Assembly (NCBI RefSeq): GCF_017301335.1
Contig: NZ_CP071247.1
Span: 3,286,001-3,350,000 of the forward strand
Origin: Marinobacter salinisoli
GTDB taxonomy: Bacteria; Pseudomonadota; Gammaproteobacteria; Pseudomonadales; Oleiphilaceae
Reading direction: 5' to 3'
Length of the DNA: 64,000 bases
The position numbers were made by a program, and so were the translations under genes. The notes beneath the pieces were generated by a model, which saw nothing but the letters and a program-made list of their open reading frames with translations, was not told the origin of the DNA and did no database searches. This document shows, piece after piece, positions 1 through 8,075 of the stretch; the first letter of the stretch is position 1, and each line of letters begins with the position of its first letter.

Positions 1-1326
1 GGAAAACACCGTCTTCGACTGTCGCTCAGCCAGAGCCTGAAGCACCAGTTCCGCCATGCGCTTACTGGCACCCATCACATTCGTAGGACGCACGGCTTTG
101 TCTGTCGAAATCAGAACAAAGCGCTCCACACCGCATTCGATAGCAGCTTCCGCAACACGCTGGGTTCCGAAAACGTTATTCTGAACCCCCTCAATCACGT
201 TATGCTCTACCAGTGGCACATGTTTATAGGCAGCAGCATGATAAACGGCCTGAATACCAAAACTTCGCATAATCGCTTCGCAGCGCCGGCGGTGAATAAC
301 ACTCCCTAGCAGCGCCTGTATTTCAACACCGAGATTCTCCAGCCGGTTCAGGGTCTGCAACTCACGCTCAATGGCATAGAGCGAAAACTCCGATTGTTCA
401 AACAAAACCAGCCTTGAAGGACGATGACGGATAATCTGCCGGCAAAGCTCCGAGCCGATAGAGCCCCCGGCGCCCGTGACCATCACAGCCTTACCATACA
501 GCCCCGCAGCCACCTGGGCGTTATCCGGTTTTACCGGATCACGCCCTAGCAGATCCTCGATTTCAAGATCCCTGATATCATTGATGCGGGCCTGTCCAGC
601 AATCAACTCTGACATGTTTGGCACGGTCTGAACCGGTATTGAAAGCGGCTCCAGCCTCTTGAGCAAACGTTTCCGATCAATCCCCGAGTCCTGATCCAGT
701 GCCAACAACAATCTCTTGACGCTATGCTCACGAATCACCCGTTCAATGTGGCTGATGTCATAGACGGGAATGCCGTTGATAAGGGCGCGATGGTTAGATT
801 TGAGAAGGGTTATGAAAGCCGCAGGGTGGTACTCCATTCCCCGCGCCAAAGCACGAGCGAGCTCAATGCCGGTTTCCCCTGCTCCGATAATCGCGACAAA
901 CTGTTTGTTATGGCGCCTCGGGCGATTGACCAGTATTCGAACGCCCATACGCGTGCCACTAACAAAAATGAATGCTAGAGCACTATAAATGAACGGCACT
1001 GAGCGAGGAACCAATACCTCCAGCCAATAGCCCAGAAGAATCAGGGTAATTGCAGAGATAACGACACCGTAGATAACCGTGAGGAACGCACGGTCACTTA
1101 GGTATCGAACAACTGCACGGTACAACCCCAGCCTGACAAACGCTGCGATAGTGACAACCACTGTCAGTCCAGAAACAACCAACTGCTCGGAATCTGGAAT
1201 CCAGAATTGCTGATCAAAACGTAACGAAAATGCCGCCCACAGCGCAAAAAACAGAGCCACCACATCGGCAGCGACAGAAACCAAACGTTTGTGAAATCGT
1301 GATAGATCAAGAAATTTATTGAACAT
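1..1326 (-). CDS. wbpM: WbpM/CapD-type UDP-GlcNAc 4,6-dehydratase, membrane-bound, C-terminus cut by window edge
   Basis: Inner-membrane nucleotide-sugar dehydratase that makes the UDP-4-keto-6-deoxy sugar used for QuiNAc/FucNAc-type residues. The reading frame is open from an ATG at 1326 to base 1 (442 codons), so roughly the last 200 residues of this usually 620-665 residue family lie outside. The first ~130 residues hold about four hydrophobic segments. A first nucleotide-binding-like motif (GAGETG) follows, then the catalytic SDR fold with GAGGSIGSE and an S..M...K triad (STDKAVRPTNVMGASK), methionine replacing the usual tyrosine as in WbpM/FlaA1. It closes the polysaccharide locus, the place wbpM occupies in P. 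aeruginosa O loci. It is separated from the next intact gene by pseudogene debris, so it may have its own promoter. Confidence 0.9.
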   Translation of the reverse strand, partial: MFNKFLDLSRFHKRLVSVAADVVALFFALWAAFSLRFDQQFWIPDSEQLVVSGLTVVVTIAAFVRLGLYRAVVRYLSDRAFLTVIYGVVISAITLILLGYWLEVLVPRSVPFIYSALAFIFVSGTRMGVRILVNRPRRHNKQFVAIIGAGETGIELARALARGMEYHPAAFITLLKSNHRALINGIPVYDISHIERVIREHSVKRLLLALDQDSGIDRKRLLKRLEPLSIPVQTVPNMSELIAGQARINDIRDLEIEDLLGRDPVKPDNAQVAAGLYGKAVMVTGAGGSIGSELCRQIIRHRPSRLVLFEQSEFSLYAIERELQTLNRLENLGVEIQALLGSVIHRRRCEAIMRSFGIQAVYHAAAYKHVPLVEHNVIEGVQNNVFGTQRVAEAAIECGVERFVLISTDKAVRPTNVMGASKRMAELVLQALAERQSKTVFS

Positions 1327-1408
1327 TATTTCCCTTTACCAACTTATAGACTGCGGCACACTGTAGTGGCCAACTAATCCCGGACAGTGTTTTAAGGCTT
1401 TCCTCAGC

Positions 1409-1564
1409 CTAAACAGGCGAAATGAAGCCGTAATTAGCTTTCCAGTTGTAGTAGCTCGCGTCGGAGATACCTTACTCTCGACACACTTCCTTGACCAGTC
1501 GGCCGCCCCAGACCTACTTCAGGATCTTGACGATCGGTGACTCGCTGAACCGTGATTTCTTCAT
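1409..1564 (-). pseudogene. Remnant of IS3-family transposase OrfA
   Basis: Translating the minus strand from an ATG at 1564 gives MKKSRFSES, then in the same frame IVKILK-stop, RLVKEVCRE-stop and GISDASYYNWKANYG. This is the typical N-terminus of IS3-family OrfA (helix-turn-helix, GISDATYYNWK). Two in-frame stops and loss of everything after about codon 46 show it is dead. No OrfB and no convincing terminal inverted repeats are visible nearby, so only a scar remains. It sits between wbpM and the truncated ugd, on the same strand as both, and may be the cause of the ugd truncation. Confidence 0.8.
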
Positions 1565-1643
1565 GCTTGTCTCAGTTTGCCTTATCGTAGGCAGGAGAAC
1601 TCCAATGATGCATGCACCGATTTTTGGGGATGGTTACAAACTT

Positions 1644-1943
1644 CACGCTTTTAATAATTAAGAAATTGGACTGCGGGTCGTGGTCAGTTGGCGTGGCGAC
1701 CACCACAAAGTCTCTGCTCCGATAGGCCAGCTATTTGTCCAGCATGGCGTTAAAGTTCAGCGCTCTATTGGCCCGAAAACTGGAAGCTCCCGCATCAATA
1801 ATCGGACTTTTACGGTTGTTCAGAAGCTCAACCTTCTCCGAATCAATATCCAAAACAAATACCTGGTCATGCTGTGCCAACGCCATGGTATTGGAAGGAT
1901 TAATATAGCCGGCACCGGTGATGGCGATTTTCGTGATGCTCAT
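1644..1943 (-). pseudogene. ugd: Truncated and decayed UDP-glucose 6-dehydrogenase
   Basis: The first 70 codons (1943 to 1734) read as the Ugd N-terminus: KIAITGAGYIN, LAQHDQV, LDIDSEKVELLNN and NFNAMLDK match the family closely. A TAG follows, and the same frame then continues with family sequence (LAYRSRDFVVVATPTDHDP, then QSNF) down to about 1660 before homology is lost. The remaining ~290 residues, including the catalytic cysteine region, are missing. The dinucleotide-binding glycine motif is also damaged (GAGYIN where GTGYVG is usual). The gene is therefore non-functional, and the locus no longer encodes its own UDP-glucuronate supply. The homology is clear; the cause (IS-linked deletion) is inferred from the OrfA scar just downstream. 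Confidence 0.85.
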
Positions 1944-1986
1944 TGTTCCTTAAAACTTTGATCGGTCAAAACCTTAAGCACTTCAA

Positions 1987-2544
1987 TCACTGCTGTCCTG
2001 GCACTCTGTCACCGGAACCCTTGCCGGAGACCGTCATCAGGATATATTTGAAGTAGGCGGATACGGTCAAGTTCTCCAGCATTTTCTGGTCAGTTTCTGC
2101 CAATAGCCTAGGAGTAGACATGTCGATGCCATTCACCTGTGCTAATCCGGTAATACCCGGTCTCGCGTCCAACACACCACGTGTTTCACGCTCTTGAATC
2201 AGTGCCTCTTGATTAAAGAGACAAGGCCTTGGGCCCACTAAACTCATCTCGCCTTTCAATACATTCCAGAGTTGTGGTAGCTCATCCAATTTGGTGCGAC
2301 GCAAAAATCGGCCGAATGACGTTACGGAAGAAGGACTGGCTAGATGACTTGCAACGGAGGCAGTCTCTTTTGCCATAGTCCGGAACTTGACCAAAGTAAA
2401 AGGCCTCTTATCTCGGCCCACCCGCTCCTGTCTGAATATGGGAGAACCCGTATCGAAGAAGCCGACAAATAACAAAAGCAATAACAATGGGAAGCCGAAG
2501 GTCAACCCGATCAGAGCAAACAAAAAATCGAAAATACGAATCAC
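1987..2544 (-). CDS. Small phosphoglycosyl transferase (bacterial sugar transferase family)
   Basis: Starts O-unit assembly by moving a sugar-1-phosphate from a UDP-sugar to undecaprenyl phosphate at the inner membrane. At 185 residues it is the minimal PglC-like form: one N-terminal hydrophobic re-entrant segment (residues ~3-28), RQERVG, the KFRTM motif, the [18 protein letters not shown] core and the [12 protein letters not shown] block. The C-terminus has the common GKGSGDRV ending. It lies 9 bases after the wbjF-like gene. In P. aeruginosa O11 this position is held by the unrelated WecA-type WbpL, so the initiating enzyme differs although the neighbours match. The likely substrate is the QuiNAc/FucNAc-type UDP-sugar made by the WbpM and WbjF-like proteins (inference). 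Confidence 0.88.
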   Translation of the reverse strand: MIRIFDFLFALIGLTFGFPLLLLLLFVGFFDTGSPIFRQERVGRDKRPFTLVKFRTMAKETASVASHLASPSSVTSFGRFLRRTKLDELPQLWNVLKGEMSLVGPRPCLFNQEALIQERETRGVLDARPGITGLAQVNGIDMSTPRLLAETDQKMLENLTVSAYFKYILMTVSGKGSGDRVPGQQ

Positions 2545-2553
2545 ACATAGTCC

Positions 2554-3492
2554 TTAGCAATCAGAAAAACACCGTCTTAAGCCATCATCCACACTCAGCG
2601 GAGGTTTCCAGCCTAGCAAATCTCGGGTTTTGGAAATATCAACCTGCAGCGAGTCCAGCAAACGCCGAGCGACCGCCTTTTTACCCAGCATGGTTGCACC
2701 CGCCGTTAACAGCCCAGGGGGCACGGGTATAAGTCGAGATGGCTTTCCCATTGCCACGGCAACTGCACGCAGCAGCTCCGTGGTAGATAAGTCATCGCCA
2801 TCACTGGCCAAAAAAACCTGATTGGCTGCGGAAGGATGGTGAGTGCAGGTAATGATCAAATCCACCAGATTGCCCAGCGCCACCAGTGAGCGTTTGTTGT
2901 GGACAGCACCAAGAGGCAGCGGCAAGCCTTTATCCACCAACCGTATCATGCTTGCAAAATTACCCTTTACACCGGGCCCATAGACCAAAGGCGGACGGAT
3001 TATCACTACTTCCATACCACTCTCGGAGGCTAACTCGAGTAAGCCTTGTTCGGCCTCGAGTTTCGAAAAACCGTAAGGGTCTTCCGGGTGAGCCTTCTCT
3101 TCAGACGTAAAGGGGTCACGGCCTGAAGTAGACTCTCCATTTACCTTTACCGTGCTCAAGAAAACAAAACGGCTGACCTTGCTTTCCGCTGATTTTCTCG
3201 CCAGGGAAAGAGTCAAATCCCGATTGATCTTCCGGAAAGCCGACAGCGGATCTTCGGCCATATCCTGCATCTGGTGCGCCCGGGCAGCACAATGAACAAC
3301 GACTTCAGCCCCATTGAGCGGCTCCGCTAATGAGTCAGGGTTGTCCAACGAAGGTATCGTGACGACCGGAAAATCAAAATTTCCATTTTTTCGGCAAATC
3401 CCAAGGACTTCCTCACCCTCGCACTGTAAACGCTTAGCCAGAGCGCGACCAACAAACCCGCTGGCGCCAGTAACAACTATCTTTCGACTCAT
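2554..3492 (-). CDS. NAD-dependent epimerase/dehydratase, WbjF/WbpV-like 4-ketoreductase
   Basis: SDR-family nucleotide-sugar enzyme, 312 residues, with an N-terminal GASGFVGRAL Rossmann motif (residues ~9-18), serine in FLSTVKVNG and the catalytic YGFSK near residue 140. Relatives (WbpV, WbpK, WbjF, TviC-like) reduce the 4-keto product of WbpM to UDP-D-QuiNAc or UDP-D-FucNAc. The gene follows the WbjE-like transferase with a 4-base ATGA overlap, showing translational coupling, and precedes the phosphoglycosyl transferase by 9 bases. That context fits supplying the first sugar of the O-unit. Which epimer is made cannot be told from sequence. Confidence 0.82.
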   Translation of the reverse strand: MSRKIVVTGASGFVGRALAKRLQCEGEEVLGICRKNGNFDFPVVTIPSLDNPDSLAEPLNGAEVVVHCAARAHQMQDMAEDPLSAFRKINRDLTLSLARKSAESKVSRFVFLSTVKVNGESTSGRDPFTSEEKAHPEDPYGFSKLEAEQGLLELASESGMEVVIIRPPLVYGPGVKGNFASMIRLVDKGLPLPLGAVHNKRSLVALGNLVDLIITCTHHPSAANQVFLASDGDDLSTTELLRAVAVAMGKPSRLIPVPPGLLTAGATMLGKKAVARRLLDSLQVDISKTRDLLGWKPPLSVDDGLRRCFSDC

Positions 3493-4673
3493 TCCACCAA
3501 ATTCCTGTCTAGAATATTGTGGCTCAGCTGTTCAATAAAACACTCAAAACTCAAACCTCGCTTCAGTTCAGAGCGGTCGCTATCAAGATCATCGGTTTCT
3601 ATACTACCTTCTTCAATTCTCGCAAAAGTATTTGCCAACGCCCCAGCCTCAGGCTCCACGACCAGGCCAAGCCGGTTCGAAGTTACCCATTCGGCTACGC
3701 TGGTCTGTTCGCCGCAAACTGCAAGAATGAAGGCACCGGAGAACACGTAGGATGAAGACTTACTCGGGAAAGCATATCGGGTAACCTCATCTTCGATCGG
3801 TAACAGCGCCCACTCGTAATTAGCGTTCAACTGGGCCGCTTCTGTAGCTGAGATCAGGCCGTAGTAATGCACCTGGGAATACTGATTGGCCAATCTTTCC
3901 AATGCTGGCGCGAATACTCCGCCGCCAGCAAAAGCAAACTCAAGCGACCCACCGGCATCCAGGTATCGCTCAATCGCATCGACTAAAAGCGGAATGCGTT
4001 GGAGCCGGCCAGCATTTCCGCAGAATGAAAACCCTCTCCTTTTGGTCGACACAGGATTAACGCCTTCGAAGGATACGGCCGGATTGCTCAGCACAACGAC
4101 GTCAGCGTGTGTTCCGGAACGCCTGCAGATTTCATCCGCCATTTCCCGGGTAATAGTAATCAGCCTGCTAGCTTGTCGCATCACCAATCCATCAATCCAC
4201 CGCAAGCACCGATATATCAGCCGGTTCACGGGAACCACCACATTTGTGGCCTCCGGATGAATATCCTGTAAATGGTATACATAGGAAGCACGGAAAAGCT
4301 TCGCATATACCATAACAATAAACGGCACTAGCACGGGCGGATCAGTAGAGACATATACCTTCCGAGGCCGGTTCCAGAGCAGCACACCCATCACCCAAAT
4401 CATAAAGAAAGCAGCATCAACGATCCGGCGCGCAATACCACTGGCAGAGGTTGTCCAGGCCTTACATGGATAGAACGCCACACCTTTGCCGCGCCCTTGC
4501 TGCGAAAGCGCAGAGCGGATATCAGCATGGTCCTGAAGAATCACAGAGACGCGGAGTTGGCAAGCCGCATTTTCCGCGAACCGCAAAAGTGCCTCTCCAA
4601 TAACCGGGTAAACGGGCCAGAAGCTGCGGTTAATAATTGCTAGGTCTGAACGGCGGGGCATTGAGAAGTTCAT
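3489..4673 (-). CDS. wbuB: Glycosyltransferase family 4, WbuB/WbjE-like (L-FucNAc transferase)
   Basis: Cytoplasmic-face GT-B enzyme of 394 residues. Diagnostic features are VYVSTDPPVLVPF, the YHLQDIHPEA block and the C-terminal GNAGRLQRIPLLVDAI, AGGG and FPSKSSSY sugar-nucleotide-binding region with a late glutamate. This is the WbuB type found directly after fnlA-fnlB-fnlC in enterobacterial loci and as wbjE in P. aeruginosa O11, where it transfers L-FucNAc. It lies 10 bases after the 2-epimerase gene and overlaps the next gene by 4 bases. Substrate is inferred from family and context. Confidence 0.85.
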   Translation of the reverse strand: MNFSMPRRSDLAIINRSFWPVYPVIGEALLRFAENAACQLRVSVILQDHADIRSALSQQGRGKGVAFYPCKAWTTSASGIARRIVDAAFFMIWVMGVLLWNRPRKVYVSTDPPVLVPFIVMVYAKLFRASYVYHLQDIHPEATNVVVPVNRLIYRCLRWIDGLVMRQASRLITITREMADEICRRSGTHADVVVLSNPAVSFEGVNPVSTKRRGFSFCGNAGRLQRIPLLVDAIERYLDAGGSLEFAFAGGGVFAPALERLANQYSQVHYYGLISATEAAQLNANYEWALLPIEDEVTRYAFPSKSSSYVFSGAFILAVCGEQTSVAEWVTSNRLGLVVEPEAGALANTFARIEEGSIETDDLDSDRSELKRGLSFECFIEQLSHNILDRNLVE

Positions 4674-4683
4674 GAGGCAGGAG

Positions 4684-5820
4684 TCAGTACTTTTTCCATA
4701 CCACTCGATTCACATAATCAGTGTAGCTGTGAATGATTCGCACCACTTTGTCTGAGACATTGGGCATGCTGTAATCCCCGACTAATCTCAGGCTTCTTTT
4801 CTCGCCGCGAGGCTGGGTTTCAAGAATTGAAAGCCCCTGCCTGACTCGCTCAACGTCAAGACCCACCATCATAACGGAAGCCTCTTCCATTCCCTCCGGC
4901 CGTTCGTGGGCCTCACGAAGATTCAGTGCAGGAAAGTTCAGAATCGACGACTCCTCGTTGATCGTGCCACTGTCTGACAACACCGCCCGGGCCGAGAGCT
5001 GGAGTTTCACGTAATCATGAAAGCCCAGAGGTTTCAAAAGCTGGACCTTATCATGAAAGACAGAGCCCGTGGCATTAATACGGTTTTGCGTTCTCGGGTG
5101 CGTGGATACAATAACTGGCAAGCCGAAATCCTCGGCGACTCCATTCAGCGTCTCCACAAGTCGGGCAAATGAGCGCTCAGATTCTATATTCTCCTCACGA
5201 TGAGCACTCACGACGAAATACTGGTCAGCCTTCAACGAAAACCGATTCACCACATCAGACGCCTCAATGCGTTGCCGGTAGTGATTCAGCACTTCGAACA
5301 TCGGGCTACCGGTTTTGATTACCTGGTCCGGAGCCAAGCCCTCTCGCAGCAGATACTCCCGAGCAATGCTGCTGTAAGTCAGGTTGATATCGGCCGTATG
5401 ATCCACGATGCGCCGATTTGTCTCCTCGGGGACCCGTTGGTCGAAGCAGCGGTTGCCTGCTTCCATATGGAAAATCGGAATTTGTCGACGCTTGGCCGGG
5501 ATCACAGATAGACAGCTGTTGGTGTCGCCCAAAACCAGCAAAGCTTCTGGTCGCACATGCGCCAGAACTTCATCAACCGCAGAGATCAGGTTACCAATCG
5601 TGTTGGCAGCCCCCTTACTATCTGTCGCGCTATTCAGGAAGTAATCGGGTTTACGAATATCAAGGTCGTCAAAAAACACCTGATTCAGTTCGTAGTCATA
5701 GTTCTGCCCAGTATGCACCAGGACATGTTCACAGTGCTCATCCAGCCGGGCTAGTACCCTGGATAACCTAATAATCTCAGGACGAGTGCCAACTACCGTC
5801 ACTACTTTCAGCTTTTTCAT
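4684..5820 (-). CDS. wbjD: UDP-GlcNAc-type 2-epimerase of the L-FucNAc pathway
   Basis: WbjD/FnlC/CapG, the third enzyme of UDP-L-FucNAc synthesis. It epimerises C2 of UDP-2-acetamido-2,6-dideoxy-L-talose to give UDP-L-FucNAc. The 378-residue protein has the WecB-like GT-B fold: VVGTRPEIIRLS at the N-terminus, VHTGQNYD, VLGDTNS, HMEAGNR and VPEETNRRIVDH. The C-terminal block has SDSGTINEES and LREAHERPEGMEEA, where WecB-type enzymes have RxxTERPE. Order dehydratase, reductase, 2-epimerase, WbuB-like transferase is the standard L-FucNAc cassette. Confidence 0.92.
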   Translation of the reverse strand: MKKLKVVTVVGTRPEIIRLSRVLARLDEHCEHVLVHTGQNYDYELNQVFFDDLDIRKPDYFLNSATDSKGAANTIGNLISAVDEVLAHVRPEALLVLGDTNSCLSVIPAKRRQIPIFHMEAGNRCFDQRVPEETNRRIVDHTADINLTYSSIAREYLLREGLAPDQVIKTGSPMFEVLNHYRQRIEASDVVNRFSLKADQYFVVSAHREENIESERSFARLVETLNGVAEDFGLPVIVSTHPRTQNRINATGSVFHDKVQLLKPLGFHDYVKLQLSARAVLSDSGTINEESSILNFPALNLREAHERPEGMEEASVMMVGLDVERVRQGLSILETQPRGEKRSLRLVGDYSMPNVSDKVVRIIHSYTDYVNRVVWKKY

Positions 5821-5849
5821 TGAGGTTCTCAGGAATCAGAAGGATTTAA

Positions 5850-6974
5850 TCAAACAGGACAGGCGTAAGTATCAGGGTTGTCCCGGTCGAAAATCTCGTT
5901 AGCCCAAAGCATACAAACGAGCTCGCCGTCACCTATGTTCGTTATGTCATGGGTCCAGCCGGGCACAGTCTCTACGATTTCGGATTTCTCTCCTCGGGTG
6001 ATCAACTCGTACTCCTCACCCGTTTGCATATGCCGAAACTTGAAACGTGCGGTTCCAGAGATCACCAGGAATTTTTCCGTTTTGGAATGATGATAATGGC
6101 CGCCACGAGTTATTCCGGGATGAGCTGTGAAAAAAGAAAACTGCCCGGCATCCGGTGTTTTCAACATCTCCACAAACACACCTCGCGAGTCACCATGCTG
6201 CGGCACAGTGTAAAAGAACTGTTCTGGGCGAAGGAAACTCAGATAGGTGGAATATAAAGCTCTCGTAAGACCCATCCCCACCCTCGGTATAACAAGAGTA
6301 TCGCGGCTGCTGCGGAATTCCCGGATAGTATCGGCGAGCTCACCAACAGTCGTCGAATACTCAGGATGAACCTGCTCAAAGCCTTCAGCATCAAGATTAG
6401 GCAAAGCACCGTCCAGAAGCGAAACGAATCGGGAAACCACATCGTCTATATACACCAACCGCAAAGGCGCTTCAGGGTTGTTGACCGTGATCGGTAGCCC
6501 CTGCGCAATATTGTGGCAGAAAGTCGCGACCACGGAGTTGTAGTTCGACCGAGACCATTTCCCAAACACATTCGGCAGCCTGAACACGTGTACTGGCACA
6601 TCAAATTCCTGGCCATACCTGAGTACTGCGCATTCAGCATCCCGCTTGCTCAAGCCATAATCGTTATCCAACGCTGCCTGGGTTGAAGACGAAAGGACGA
6701 CCGGAACCTTATCGCCTTTTTTCGCACGCGCAGCCAATCCCTCACAGAGCCACACTGTCAGATCAGAGTTTCCTTTCCGGAACTCCTCAGGATCTTGGGG
6801 GCGATTTACGCCAGCCAAATGGAACACGAACTCGGCTTTCGAAAGGGCGTCTTCAAAGGTTGCTCGGGGCGAGTCCCGGGAAATCAACAACAGGTCAATA
6901 TCAGTGCGCTCCGCCAAATGCTGCTGCAGGTTTTTTGCGATAAACCCATTGGCGCCTGTGATCAAAACTCGCAT
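5850..6974 (-). CDS. wbjC: Bifunctional reductase with C-terminal cupin, L-FucNAc pathway
   Basis: WbjC/FnlB/CapF, the second step of UDP-L-FucNAc synthesis: C3 epimerisation and C4 reduction. The N-terminal SDR domain starts MRVLITGANGFIAKNL and carries the catalytic YGLSKRDAE; from about residue 250 a cupin domain follows (DSRGVFVEML, GITRGGHYHHSKTEKF with metal-binding histidines, WTHDITN), as in CapF. A TTG three codons upstream would give a longer protein. I chose the ATG at 6974 because it aligns with family starts and has GGA about nine bases upstream. The length of 374 residues is normal. It follows wbjB by 5 bases. Confidence 0.92.
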   Translation of the reverse strand: MRVLITGANGFIAKNLQQHLAERTDIDLLLISRDSPRATFEDALSKAEFVFHLAGVNRPQDPEEFRKGNSDLTVWLCEGLAARAKKGDKVPVVLSSSTQAALDNDYGLSKRDAECAVLRYGQEFDVPVHVFRLPNVFGKWSRSNYNSVVATFCHNIAQGLPITVNNPEAPLRLVYIDDVVSRFVSLLDGALPNLDAEGFEQVHPEYSTTVGELADTIREFRSSRDTLVIPRVGMGLTRALYSTYLSFLRPEQFFYTVPQHGDSRGVFVEMLKTPDAGQFSFFTAHPGITRGGHYHHSKTEKFLVISGTARFKFRHMQTGEEYELITRGEKSEIVETVPGWTHDITNIGDGELVCMLWANEIFDRDNPDTYACPV

Positions 6975-6979
6975 AACGT

Positions 6980-8014
6980 TCAATCCTGAGGTTGTGCATT
7001 TTCTCCACGAACGGTGGCGCTAATAAAATCAAGCTTCATCAACAGCTCCTGCATGCCCGCTTTGTCCAGACGTGTCGTGTTGTGGGAATTGTAATCGTCA
7101 GTGTGGGAGATTTTCTCTTCTCCCTGCTCCACAAACTTACCGTAGTTCAGATCCCGCAAATCCGGCGGCACCCGGTAATACCCACCCAAATCCTCCGCGC
7201 AGGCCATCTCCTCACGGCTCAGCAGCGCCTCAAATAGTTTCTCGCCATGTCGAGTACCGATTACATTGATCGGATGGTCTGCATGGCCGACTAGATCAGT
7301 CAACGCTAGGGCGAGGGTTTCGATGGTGGCAGCAGGGGCTTTCTGCACGAACAGATCGCCATTGCTGCCGTGTTCAAAGGCGTACAGCACCAGGTCCACC
7401 GCATCTGCCAAGGTCATCATGAAGCGGGTCATGTTCGGGTCTGTAATGGTGAGGGATTTACCGCCGCGAATCTGATCCACAAACAACGGAATCACCGATC
7501 CGCGAGAGGCCATCACGTTGCCGTAGCGGGTGCCACAAATAACAGTCTTTCCCGGGTCCACATTGCGAGACTTGGCCACCATCACCTTTTCCATCATAGC
7601 CTTGGAGATGCCCATGGCGTTGATAGGATACACCGCCTTGTCGGTACTCAGACAAACCACCCGCTTCACTTCGTTCTGGATTGCCGCTTCTAGGACGTTC
7701 TCCGTGCCGATCACATTGGTTTTCACAGCCTCCATGGGATGAAATTCACAGGAAGGCACCTGCTTTAGCGCCGCAGCATGGAATATGAAATCCACTCCCC
7801 TGGTAGCATTCAGAATGCTGTTGTAGTCCCGCACATCGCCAATATAAAACTTGAGTTTGGGGTTGGAGTAGCGCTTGCGCATATCGTCCTGTTTCTTCTC
7901 ATCCCGGCTGAAGATGCGAATCTCTTCAATATCGGTATCCAGGAAACGACTGAGAACTGCGTTTCCGAAAGAGCCGGTGCCACCCGTTATTAGCAAAATT
8001 TTATTACCAAACAC
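6980..8014 (-). CDS. wbjB: UDP-GlcNAc 4,6-dehydratase/5-epimerase, first L-FucNAc enzyme
   Basis: WbjB/FnlA/CapE converts UDP-GlcNAc to the 4-keto-6-deoxy-talose intermediate, starting UDP-L-FucNAc synthesis. The protein has 344 residues, with ITGGTGSFGNAVL near residue 9, STDKAVYPINAMGISK (S-M-K triad), GTRYGNVMASRGSVIPLF and TDPNMTRFMM, all hallmarks of this soluble family. The start is a GTG with GGGG seven bases upstream; FnlA proteins begin at the same point (MFxxKxLLITGGTG). The preceding gap of 61 bases to the AT-rich transferase gene holds no clear terminator, so transcription probably continues from upstream. Confidence 0.93.
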   Translation of the reverse strand: MFGNKILLITGGTGSFGNAVLSRFLDTDIEEIRIFSRDEKKQDDMRKRYSNPKLKFYIGDVRDYNSILNATRGVDFIFHAAALKQVPSCEFHPMEAVKTNVIGTENVLEAAIQNEVKRVVCLSTDKAVYPINAMGISKAMMEKVMVAKSRNVDPGKTVICGTRYGNVMASRGSVIPLFVDQIRGGKSLTITDPNMTRFMMTLADAVDLVLYAFEHGSNGDLFVQKAPAATIETLALALTDLVGHADHPINVIGTRHGEKLFEALLSREEMACAEDLGGYYRVPPDLRDLNYGKFVEQGEEKISHTDDYNSHNTTRLDKAGMQELLMKLDFISATVRGENAQPQD

Positions 8015-8075
8015 TCTAGTACCCCAAAGTCATGTATTTCCGAACTCTAAAACTTCGACCTGTAAACACGGACAG

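Noticed and set aside
1350..1400. Possible terminal inverted repeat of the IS3 scar (around TGTAGTGGCCAACTAATC)
   Set aside because: No matching copy at the other side of the OrfA fragment could be found, so the ends of the element remain undefined.
1680..1961. 93-codon plus-strand frame near the start
   Set aside because: It lies opposite the ugd pseudogene, and the ugd frame carries the homology.
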